A stretch of 64,000 bases of DNA, taken from positions 62,001-126,000 of the forward strand of contig JAFUTQ010000059.1 in NCBI GenBank assembly GCA_017484135.1, written 5' to 3'. A program made the position numbers and the translations under genes. Below are positions 47,108-54,814 of the stretch, piece after piece. Every line of letters starts with the position of its first letter. Positions within the stretch are counted from its first letter, which is position 1. The notes under the pieces were generated by a model, which was given only the letters and a program-made list of their open reading frames with translations, was not told where the DNA came from and searched no databases. The stretch is from Lachnospiraceae bacterium. Lineage in GTDB: Bacteria > Bacillota > Clostridia > Lachnospirales > Lachnospiraceae.

Positions 47108-47290
47108 GGATTTGACTGCATGTTATGGTTTGTGGAGTAACAGGTCATGCCGACGTAGTCGGCATTGACTCTTTGCGTAAGAAATCGTCTCGGAAAGCTT
47201 GCTTTCCGATCCGATTTTTTACGCAAAGTGTTCACATCGTTTCACGATGTGAACCTGTTACTCCGCAAACCATAACATGCAGTCAAATCC
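47108..47290 (+). repeat. Repeat family B, copy 1 (nested palindrome, 183 bp)
   Basis: Arms 47108-47145 and 47253-47290 are complementary over 38 bases with one mismatch (T-G on the plus strand). The core has three hairpins: CCGACGTAGTCGG, a long stem closed by CTTTGCGTAA/TTACGCAAAG, and GTTCACATCG/CGATGTGAAC. It lies between mntR and the transglycosylase gene. Confidence 0.9.
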
Positions 47291-47312
47291 TAACACATCC
47301 TTCATTTTTAAT

Positions 47313-47711
47313 TCACATCATTGCCTTCCCCAGGATCAACTCTTTGTTTTCATGTACATGCTGCTTGATCGCTGCAAAGCTCTCTTTGCTGATCACATGC
47401 TCCATCCTGCAGGCATCTTCATCCGCAATTTTCTTTTCCACCCCTAAATACTGAAGCCATGCCGATAGTAATTCATGCCGTTCGTAAATCATCTCCGCGA
47501 TCTCTTTTCCGCTCTCGGTCAGATGAATGTATCCCTCATCGGACATGGTGATGTGGCTTTTCTGACGTAAATTTTTCATCGCAATGCTGACACTGGATTT
47601 TTTGAAGCCCAGCTCGTTTGCCACATCAACCGAACGAACAACCGGCAGCTTTCTGCTCAGGATCAGAATCGTCTCCAGATAATTTTCTGCTGATTCATTC
47701 ACTGCAGCCAT
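47313..47711 (-). CDS. DtxR/MntR-family metal-dependent repressor
   Basis: 132 residues: a winged-helix N-terminus ('SAENYLETILILSRKLPVVR', 'VDVANELGFKKSSVSIAM') and a dimerisation/metal-binding domain ('EMIYERHELLSAWLQYLGV', 'DACRMEHVISKESF'), without the SH3-like third domain. It probably senses Mn2+ or Fe2+ and controls metal uptake elsewhere. No metal transporter gene is adjacent. It stands alone between the family B repeat and sigH. Confidence 0.9.
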   Translation of the reverse strand: MAAVNESAENYLETILILSRKLPVVRSVDVANELGFKKSSVSIAMKNLRQKSHITMSDEGYIHLTESGKEIAEMIYERHELLSAWLQYLGVEKKIADEDACRMEHVISKESFAAIKQHVHENKELILGKAMM

Positions 47712-47857
47712 TCTCTTTCCCCCTTGTCACCTGTGAACCGCCTGACACGGTTCTTCTGTCCGCTGCAGCGATTATGCCGCATGCGGTATTTCCAACTCTC
47801 ACTAGTTTACCATAAGTTGTAAAAAAAGTAAAACATAACTGTCAAACGTCTTCGTAC

Positions 47858-48457
47858 CTATCGCAGCTTTTTTTTCAGTCTCTGAAGCGCATTGTCTACC
47901 GACTTGGGTTCTTTTCCCATAAGCTCTGCAATTCTGACGTAATGATATCCCTGCAGATAATACGCCAGCACCTCCTGTTCCATGGCGCTCAGGCGGTTTT
48001 CCACTTTTTTCCGAAAATCATCCATATCCTCCCGGTCGATAAACATCTGTTCCGGATTTCCCTCCATATCTGTCCGCAGCACCTCCGGAATCAGAAGCTC
48101 TCCCGCATTCTCGTTTTCCTCATAAAGAGGCACATAGGAATTGAGCGGAGCATGCTTTTTCCGGTTGGATGCCTCAATGGCGGTATAAATCTGTCTGGCA
48201 ATACACAGATCCGCAAAATGAAAAAAACTGCTGTCCTTCCCCGTATCATAATCCCGGACGGCCTTAAACAGCCCGATCATTCCCTCCTGAATCAGATCAT
48301 CGGTATCGCCTCCGATCAAAAACAGGGTTTTTGCCCTTCTGCGCACCAGATATTTGTATTTTTCCATCAAATAATCGATGATTTCGTTTTCCCCTGCGCG
48401 ATATGCGGCGACCAGTGCTTCATCACTCATATTTTCATAACTCTCATAGGATGCCAT
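47858..48457 (-). CDS. sigH: RNA polymerase sigma factor SigH-like
   Basis: 199 residues: 'LVRRRAKTLFLIGGDTDDLIQ' (region 2, cut here), 'EGMIGLFKAVRDYD', 'FADLCIARQIYTAIE' and region 4 'MEQEVLAYYLQGYHYVRIAE'. This is the Spo0H branch, which starts post-exponential and sporulation genes in Clostridia and Bacilli. It lies downstream of rlmB-mrnC-cysS, its usual neighbourhood. Confidence 0.93.
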   Translation of the reverse strand: MASYESYENMSDEALVAAYRAGENEIIDYLMEKYKYLVRRRAKTLFLIGGDTDDLIQEGMIGLFKAVRDYDTGKDSSFFHFADLCIARQIYTAIEASNRKKHAPLNSYVPLYEENENAGELLIPEVLRTDMEGNPEQMFIDREDMDDFRKKVENRLSAMEQEVLAYYLQGYHYVRIAELMGKEPKSVDNALQRLKKKLR

Positions 48458-48490
48458 GCTTACCCCCTGCCTTTCACTTACACGATATTC

Positions 48491-49273
48491 TTACAATCTG
48501 CGCTGTCTGACAATTTCATAGGCCAGTATGCCTGCTGCCACAGATGCGTTAAGGGAATCAATCTCCCCCTTCATGGGAATTGCGGCCTTCAGATCACAGG
48601 TTTCCTTTACCAGTCTGCTGACTCCCTCGCCTTCGTTTCCGATCACCAGACCAATGGGACCCTTCAGATCAAGGTCATACAGAACCGTTCCCTCCATATC
48701 CGCGCAGACAAACCACAGCCCCTGTTCCTTTAATTCCTGAATCGTACTGCTGATATTTGTCACCTTTGCTACCGGAGTGTAGGCAATTGCGCCTGCCGAG
48801 GCTTTCGCAACCGCTGCGGTCAGTCCCACCGCCCTGCGCTTTGGGATAATGACTCCGTGTGCGCCTGCCAGATTTGCGGTTCGAATAATTGCCCCCAGAT
48901 TGTGCGGATCCTCAATGCCGTCCAGAATGAGCAAAAAGGGAGGCTCACCCTTTTCCCTTGCAGCCTCCAGCAGATCCGCCACCTCCGCATAATGAAAGGC
49001 CGCGGTCTGCGCGATCACGCCCTGATGCTTCTTTGTCTCAGACATCTGATCCAGACGTGCCTTCGACACATACTGCACGATGGTATCATGCTTTCCCGCC
49101 TCACGCAGGATCGTCTGCACCGGTCCGTCCTTACAGCCCTCCAGCACATATAATTTGTCCACTGTTTTTCCCGAGCGAAACGCCTCCAGTACCGCATTCC
49201 GCCCTTCCACTCTTGTGCCCTCTGTATATTCCTCTTTCTTCATTGTCCTGCTGTCCTCAAATCCTGATTTCAT
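48491..49273 (-). CDS. rlmB: 23S rRNA 2'-O-methyltransferase (TrmH/SpoU family)
   Basis: 260 residues from the ATG at 49273, which overlaps the mrnC stop; GTG 49279 and ATG 49243 are alternatives. An N-terminal substrate-binding domain ('VEGRNAVLEAFRSGK') and the knotted SPOUT domain with 'LDGIEDPHNLGAIIRTA', 'IGNEGEGVSRLV' and 'IPMKGEIDSLNASVAAGI' are present. It methylates a guanosine of 23S rRNA. The mrnC-rlmB order is the usual Firmicutes arrangement. Confidence 0.92.
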   Translation of the reverse strand: MKSGFEDSRTMKKEEYTEGTRVEGRNAVLEAFRSGKTVDKLYVLEGCKDGPVQTILREAGKHDTIVQYVSKARLDQMSETKKHQGVIAQTAAFHYAEVADLLEAAREKGEPPFLLILDGIEDPHNLGAIIRTANLAGAHGVIIPKRRAVGLTAAVAKASAGAIAYTPVAKVTNISSTIQELKEQGLWFVCADMEGTVLYDLDLKGPIGLVIGNEGEGVSRLVKETCDLKAAIPMKGEIDSLNASVAAGILAYEIVRQRRL

Positions 49274-49722
49274 TCGCACATCCCCTGCTGCCCGGTTTTC
49301 TCCGAACCTGTCAACGCCAGTTCCACCAAAGTATAGATCCGATCCATCTGATCCGTCAGATACAGATAGCCCATCAGCGCCTCAAATCCGGTAGCCCTCC
49401 GGTAATCTGTCATCGTCGCGTTTTTCGCCATGGTGGGAGATTTCGCATTTCGTCCGCGACGGTAGATATCCCGTTCCATCTCCGTCAGCTCCGGCTCTAA
49501 CAGCCGTATCATCTCGGACTGTGCATGTGCCTTTACCAGACGGCTGGTGGCCAGATGAAGCTTGGACGCTTTGGTGTTTCCCTGCCCCACCACAATGGTA
49601 CGAATGATCAGATCGTAAATCCCGTCTCCGATATATGCCAGCGCCAACGGCGAATAGGTCATGACATCCACCTGCGGCAGATGGAATCTCTCTTTGATAC
49701 AGGAATTTATGCCTTTTTCCAT
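49270..49722 (-). CDS. mrnC: Mini-ribonuclease 3
   Basis: 150 residues with the RNase III-like catalytic helix 'LALAYIGDGIYDLIIRTIVV' (acidic Asp in GDGIYD) and 'NATMTDYRRATGFEALMGYL' (second acidic site), and no dsRNA-binding domain. It matures 23S rRNA in Firmicutes. It overlaps cysS by 16 bases and rlmB by 4. Confidence 0.94.
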   Translation of the reverse strand: MEKGINSCIKERFHLPQVDVMTYSPLALAYIGDGIYDLIIRTIVVGQGNTKASKLHLATSRLVKAHAQSEMIRLLEPELTEMERDIYRRGRNAKSPTMAKNATMTDYRRATGFEALMGYLYLTDQMDRIYTLVELALTGSEKTGQQGMCE

Positions 49723-51122
49723 TTTACACCTTCTCGGGTATCCTCCAGCACAATCCCCTTCTCCAAAAGCTCTGCCCGGATTGCATCCGCTTTTGGAAAA
49801 TCCTTTGCTTTTTTTGCTTCCGTCCGTTCCTGGATTTTTTCCAGAACATAGCTCTCCAGCTCTGCATCCACATCATCTTCTGCCGCAAGCTCACCAGCGG
49901 TAAGATCCAGCGACAACACCGCATCAAAATCCTGTAAAAGATCCAGCTTCGTCCGGTCACTCATCTCTGCTTTCAATACATCATAAACCAACGTCAGTGC
50001 CATGGCGGTGTTCAGATCATCCGCCAGCGCATCCGTAAACTTTGCCTTGTAGGCGGCAAAGGCTTCCGGTTCCGGTTCGGTGTCCGGATCCAGCCTGGAA
50101 ATCGTCCGCCGAAGCTTCGTATAGGCGCTTTCCATATTGTCCAGTATCTCATAGGAAAACTCCAGCGGCTTCCGGTAATGGGACTGCAGGCAAAACATTC
50201 TGTATACCAGCGGATGATAGCCTTTTTCCTCCAGACGGGATACGGTGAGAAAATCGCCCTTTGATTTGCTCATCTTTCCGGTTTTATCATTCAGATGCTG
50301 TACATGAAACCAGTAATTGCACCATTTATGTCCCAGATAGGACTCACTCTGGGCAATCTCATTGGTATGGTGCGGGAAAATATTGTCCACGCCCCCGCAA
50401 TGAATATCCATGTAATCTCCCAGATGCTTCATGCTGATGCAGGAGCACTCAATATGCCAGCCCGGATAGCCCAGTCCCCAGGGACTGTCCCATTTCAGCT
50501 CCTGATTTTCAAACTTGGATTTCGTAAACCACAAGACAAAATCGCTTTTATTTCTCTTATTGACATCCTCGGTCACATCCTCCCGAACGCCCACCATGAG
50601 CTCCTTCTCGTTCTGGCTGGAAAACACATAATAATCCTTCAGCTTCGAGGTATCAAAATAAACATTGTCTCCTGCCACATAGGCGTAGCCTTTCTCCAGC
50701 AGCACTTCAATCATATGAATAAATTCGGGAATGCAGTTGGTTGCGGGCTCTACCACATCCGGGCGCTTGATGTTCAATTTCTCACAGTCCGAGAAAAACG
50801 CGTCTGTATAAAACTGTGCGATTTCCATAACCGTCTTGTGTTCCCGCTTTGCGCCCTTTAGCATTTTATCCTCTCCGGTGTCTGCATCGCTGGACAGATG
50901 TCCGACATCCGTAATATTCATCACACGCTTCACATCGTATCCGGCATAGCGAAGGGTTTTCTCCAACACGTCCTCCATGATATAGCTTCTCAGATTGCCG
51001 ATATGGGCAAAATGATAGACTGTGGGGCCACAGGTGTACATCCCCACCTTGCCGTCCTCATTCGGGACAAAGTCCTCTACCTTCCTGCTCAGCGTACTGT
51101 ACAGCTTGATGTGATTCTCCAT
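49707..51122 (-). CDS. cysS: Cysteinyl-tRNA synthetase
   Basis: 471 residues from the ATG at 51122 with AGGAGG six bases upstream. N-terminal 'VGMYTCGPTVYHFAHIGNLR' (zinc Cys and HIGH-like HIGN), zinc ligands 'IECSCISMKHLG', and the KMSKS loop 'GKMSKSKGDF'. It charges tRNA-Cys. I see no T-box-like leader upstream. Confidence 0.97.
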   Translation of the reverse strand: MENHIKLYSTLSRKVEDFVPNEDGKVGMYTCGPTVYHFAHIGNLRSYIMEDVLEKTLRYAGYDVKRVMNITDVGHLSSDADTGEDKMLKGAKREHKTVMEIAQFYTDAFFSDCEKLNIKRPDVVEPATNCIPEFIHMIEVLLEKGYAYVAGDNVYFDTSKLKDYYVFSSQNEKELMVGVREDVTEDVNKRNKSDFVLWFTKSKFENQELKWDSPWGLGYPGWHIECSCISMKHLGDYMDIHCGGVDNIFPHHTNEIAQSESYLGHKWCNYWFHVQHLNDKTGKMSKSKGDFLTVSRLEEKGYHPLVYRMFCLQSHYRKPLEFSYEILDNMESAYTKLRRTISRLDPDTEPEPEAFAAYKAKFTDALADDLNTAMALTLVYDVLKAEMSDRTKLDLLQDFDAVLSLDLTAGELAAEDDVDAELESYVLEKIQERTEAKKAKDFPKADAIRAELLEKGIVLEDTREGVKWKKA

Positions 51123-51214
51123 TTTTTCCTCCTGATTTGTCCGTTTCATTCAGTTTACGCACGAATAAGCGTTTTGTCAACCTTTGGAGACAGAACTCCG
51201 GACTCACGACATTA

Positions 51215-51345
51215 GGGTCAAAAGGTCATGCCGACGCAGTCGGCATTGACTCTTTGCACAAGAAATCGTCTCGGAAAGCTCGCTTTCCGATCCGATTTTT
51301 TGTGCAAAGTGTTCACATCGTTTCACGATGTGAACCTTTTGACCC
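51215..51345 (+). repeat. Repeat family B, copy 2 (131 bp)
   Basis: Arms GGGTCAAAAGGT (51215) and ACCTTTTGACCC (51334) are perfect. The core matches copy 1, but the long stem reads CTTTGCACAA/TTGTGCAAAG: two base pairs changed on both sides. Other differences fall in loops. It overlaps the last ten codons of the hydrolase gene. Confidence 0.9.
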
Positions 51346-52284
51346 GGCTGCACCATGTTCCTTCAACCACTCCACCAAATCCTCGTACACGACTTCCCGG
51401 TCTGCTTCATTCAAAATTTCGTGTCGGTCATTCGGATACAATTTCATTGTGACATCCTTCATCCCGGCTTCCCGGAATTTGTCATACACCTGTCTGACGC
51501 CTTTTCCCAGATTGCCCACCGGATCCTCCTCACCGGATACGAGAAAAATCGGAAGCTCCTTTGGCATTTTTGCGATGTTTCCGGTCTGATTGTCATAAAG
51601 CACCGCTTCAAACAACCCCATATACCCATTCAGGGTAAACACAAACGTGCATTTCGGATCCGCATGATAGGCCTCCACCACGGAGACATCCTTGGTCAGC
51701 CAGCTGTTGCTTCGATCTCTGCCGGTGGTGTCGTATTTTTTGTAGGGCTTGTCGTAGGACAGCCGCTGCAGCAGACGGCTTCGGTGTCTCCAGCCATACA
51801 GCGCAGCCTGCAGCCGCGCAATCGCCATCGCCATGCGAACCGTCCCGTCCTTGACACAGCCAGTGCCCATAACAATCGCTCCCTGCAGCCCCTCTCCATA
51901 AATAGTAAGATATTTTCTCAACAGATAAGAGCCCATACTGTGCCCCAGCATAAAATAAGGGAGTTTCGGATAATCCCGGACAGTCAGCTTTCGCAGGCGA
52001 TGCATGTCCGCCACCAGCGTATCACTGGGGCGGGATGCAAAATAGCCCCAATCCTCCCGGGTTGCCACCGATTCGCCGTGTCCGATGTGATCATGTCCCA
52101 CCACCAGAAATCCCTGTTCGGTCAGAAACTCTGCAAAGGGACGATACCGCTCAATATACTCCACCATTCCATGGGTAATCTGCAAAACCGCCCGAATCTC
52201 TCCCTGCTCCGGAAGCCAGCGCACCGCGTGCACCCTCGTCTTGCCATCCTTTGATATAAAAGAAAATTGCTCCTCTTTTGCCAT
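51313..52284 (-). CDS. Monoacylglycerol-lipase-like alpha/beta hydrolase
   Basis: 323 residues. Nucleophile elbow 'MLGHSMGSYLLRKYL' (Ser about 117), oxyanion region 'QITHGMVEYIERY' and 'VVGHDHIGHGESV', acid 'VSGEEDPVGN' and His in 'PNDRHEILNE': a complete triad of the serine aminopeptidase S33/lysophospholipase branch. It probably hydrolyses lipid esters. The final ~10 residues (G-S-K-G-S-H-R-E-T-M) and the stop come from the repeat B insertion, so the original C-terminus has been replaced. RBS GGGAGGG. Confidence 0.9.
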   Translation of the reverse strand: MAKEEQFSFISKDGKTRVHAVRWLPEQGEIRAVLQITHGMVEYIERYRPFAEFLTEQGFLVVGHDHIGHGESVATREDWGYFASRPSDTLVADMHRLRKLTVRDYPKLPYFMLGHSMGSYLLRKYLTIYGEGLQGAIVMGTGCVKDGTVRMAMAIARLQAALYGWRHRSRLLQRLSYDKPYKKYDTTGRDRSNSWLTKDVSVVEAYHADPKCTFVFTLNGYMGLFEAVLYDNQTGNIAKMPKELPIFLVSGEEDPVGNLGKGVRQVYDKFREAGMKDVTMKLYPNDRHEILNEADREVVYEDLVEWLKEHGAAGSKGSHRETM

Positions 52285-52311
52285 GTTTTGTGCCCTCCCG
52301 CCTGTTATCGA

Positions 52312-54075
52312 TTAACAATATCTGCGAATAATCATCTGGATTTCCCGGTTGCCCCCGTAGGTGTTGACGGACGGATCATAAATAGCCGAAAACGTAATGC
52401 CATTTGGTCGTCCCTCACACATGGCCATCACATCTTCCTTGGAAAATTTTTCTTCCAGATATCCGAAAAACCGATCAATATCATCATAAAAGATTCCGCT
52501 GACCTGCCGGTTATCCCGGGTCAGAAGCTGCAGCTTCAAAACATTCTGAAGCCTTCCCACTCTGGTTGCTCTTTTCACACGAATCTCACGCTCCGCAAAG
52601 ATCGGCTTTGTATTTCCTTTTCCGCAGGGCTCTAACAAACTCAGGTCATAAACCAGCTCTTCTGTCACATAGGACATAGGCATCACCACATCGATATATA
52701 CCTTTTCCACCAGATCATCCTCTGTCAGACGACAATTCTCATTCAATCTCTGTCCCAGCAATGCCGCATTTTCCTCCGTCAGGGACATGCCTGCCGCCAT
52801 GGGATGCCCGCCGTACTTTGTAAAAAGCTCCGCAACTGCGGTCAGTTCGTCAAACATGCTGTATTCCTCAATGGAACGCCCCGAGCCCTTTACCCCGTCC
52901 TCGCCCTTTGTCAGCACAATGACGGGGCGGTGATAGCGCTCACGAAGCCGACCCGCAATGATGCCCGCAAGACTTTCATGGCACTCCTCAAGATACACCA
53001 CCAGAACCTTATTTTGCTCCAGTCCCTGTTCCACGACTCTTTGCATGGCAAGCTCCGTCTGCTGCAGGGTCATGCTTTTTCTGCTCTCGTTTAACTCCAC
53101 CAGCTCCCTGGCCAGCTCGGCCGCAGCCGTAAGGTCTTCCTCCATCAAAAGTGCAAGGGAACGCCGGGCAGTGTCCAATCTTCCGCTTGCATTGATACAC
53201 GGTCCCAGCAAGAATCCCACATGATAGGAACTAATTTTTCGATCCTGCAGACCAGTCTGCGCAATCAGCGCCTTCATGCCCGGATTTTTCGTCTGCTCTA
53301 AAGCCTGCAGTCCCAGCTTGACCAGAATACGGTTTTCTCCGGTCAGGTTCATCACGTCGCCGACCGTTGCAAAGCCCACATTCTCTATAAATTCGTCTGC
53401 CTGCTCCACCGGAATGTCCATTTTCTCATAAAGAAGCTGCAGCACCTTCCACGCCACAGTCGCCCCGCACAATTCCTTGTACGGATAGGCGCAGTCCTGC
53501 TGTTTCGGATTGACAATGGCATCTGCCTCGCTGCGCAGCCAGATCTGCGTGCCGCTCTCATCCATGCGATACGGAATCTCATGATGATCAGTCACAATGA
53601 CGGTCATTCCCTTTTGCTTTGCAAAGGAAATGGCATCCAGCGCCGCAATTCCGTTGTCACAGGTCATGATCAGCTCTGTCCCCGCCTCTGCCGCAGCCTG
53701 GATGAGGTTCTCATTGATCCCGTAGCCGTCCTTCATCCGGTCGGGAATCGCGGCGTCCGCAATCGCCCCGCAGCGCCTGAGCCCTTTGAGCAGAATATAG
53801 CTTGCATTTACCCCGTCGATGTCATAATCCCCGATGATCCGGATTTTTTTTCCCTGCGCGATGGCATCTGCCAGAAGTTCTGCGGCCACCTCTCCGTCCT
53901 TTAACAGATGCGGATCGTGCAGTTTTTCCCTTCCCCCGTACAGGTAAGTCTCAATATCCGCCTGCGTAACAACGCCTCGATTGCACAGAATCCGAAAAAG
54001 CACCGGGTCAAGCCCGTATTTTTTCCCCAGTTGCGCAAAGCTTCCGCCTTTTCTGACTTCAATCCATTTTTCCAT
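52312..54075 (-). CDS. recJ: Single-stranded-DNA-specific exonuclease RecJ
   Basis: 587 residues with DHH motifs: 'IIGDYDIDGVNASYILLKGL' (about 79-98), 'TCDNGIAALD', 'VIVTDHHEIP' (about 163), and the DHHA1 motif 'GSGRSIEEYSMFDELTAV' with 'YGGHPMAAGMSL'. It digests 5' single strands in repair and recombination. Length is at the short end of the family. The ATG is one base after the flavin reductase stop. Confidence 0.94.
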   Translation of the reverse strand: MEKWIEVRKGGSFAQLGKKYGLDPVLFRILCNRGVVTQADIETYLYGGREKLHDPHLLKDGEVAAELLADAIAQGKKIRIIGDYDIDGVNASYILLKGLRRCGAIADAAIPDRMKDGYGINENLIQAAAEAGTELIMTCDNGIAALDAISFAKQKGMTVIVTDHHEIPYRMDESGTQIWLRSEADAIVNPKQQDCAYPYKELCGATVAWKVLQLLYEKMDIPVEQADEFIENVGFATVGDVMNLTGENRILVKLGLQALEQTKNPGMKALIAQTGLQDRKISSYHVGFLLGPCINASGRLDTARRSLALLMEEDLTAAAELARELVELNESRKSMTLQQTELAMQRVVEQGLEQNKVLVVYLEECHESLAGIIAGRLRERYHRPVIVLTKGEDGVKGSGRSIEEYSMFDELTAVAELFTKYGGHPMAAGMSLTEENAALLGQRLNENCRLTEDDLVEKVYIDVVMPMSYVTEELVYDLSLLEPCGKGNTKPIFAEREIRVKRATRVGRLQNVLKLQLLTRDNRQVSGIFYDDIDRFFGYLEEKFSKEDVMAMCEGRPNGITFSAIYDPSVNTYGGNREIQMIIRRYC

Positions 54076-54076
54076 G

Positions 54077-54586
54077 TCAGCGTGCCATTACCTGCAGAAT
54101 TTCTCCGATATACATCGTGTGATAATCGCCGTCTGCATACCACTGGGACTGAATGTTCGGATCTATAAAATGTTCTTTTGTGATCGGAGTCGCCGACAGC
54201 TTGCTGCACAGGAAAACCAGATTGCCCTCGTCTACATACGGAATTCCCATGCTGTAGCCAAAGTTCAGCCTTGCCTCCTCCATCTTATCCTCGTCCCGTC
54301 CCGACACCGCGCCGAGAAATTTCATTTCACGTTTGTATTTCTCATCCAGAAAAGTCAGGGAAAAGCTATCCTGCCTGTCCAAAAATTCTTTTGTATAACG
54401 GCTTTCGCGGATGTAAACGGTTGCCACGTTTTTTCCCCAAAGCACACCGAAGCCGCCCCAGCTGGCGGTCATGGTATTGGCCTTTTGTTCATCTCCTGCG
54501 GAAATCAGCATCCACTCCTGTCCGATCTTTTTGAAAACATCCATCTCCAGATATTCCAGTGGAAACGGTTGAAATGTGTGTACCAT
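54077..54586 (-). CDS. Flavin reductase-like protein
   Basis: 169 residues of the FMN-binding split-barrel type: 'WMLISAGDEQKANTMTASWG' (about 25-44) with the family-typical N-T-M-T-A-S-W-G motif, and 'DSFSLTFLDEKYKREM'. These bind FMN and use NAD(P)H or act as flavoredoxins. The partner is unknown. Strong RBS (AGGAGG); first gene of a two-gene unit with recJ. Confidence 0.88.
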   Translation of the reverse strand: MVHTFQPFPLEYLEMDVFKKIGQEWMLISAGDEQKANTMTASWGGFGVLWGKNVATVYIRESRYTKEFLDRQDSFSLTFLDEKYKREMKFLGAVSGRDEDKMEEARLNFGYSMGIPYVDEGNLVFLCSKLSATPITKEHFIDPNIQSQWYADGDYHTMYIGEILQVMAR

Positions 54587-54680
54587 ATGTATTCCTCCTA
54601 CTTTTCGATTCTTTCATTATAGCAGAGGGGGAAAGGGGTGTCAAAAATAAAAAAGCTTTGTTTTTACCCAAATGGCAAGA

Positions 54681-54709
54681 TTGACTTCTCGTAAAGTATA
54701 TGACAAAAT
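54681..54709 (+). promoter_or_regulatory. Possible promoter of the BspA-like gene
   Basis: TTGACT (54681-54686), 17 bases, CAAAAT (54704-54709). Good -35, poor -10. Confidence 0.35.
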
Positions 54710-54814
54710 ACACAATGTAAGCTCTGAATCATTCTGCATAAAAAGGTACTCGACACGACCTGCAGAATATTCATTAAACACATATCAAATCACACAAGTA
54801 GGGAGGATCAAATT

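Noticed and set aside
51123..51214. T-box leader for cysS
   Set aside because: No specifier stem or T-box sequence seen; the space is short and partly taken by repeat B.
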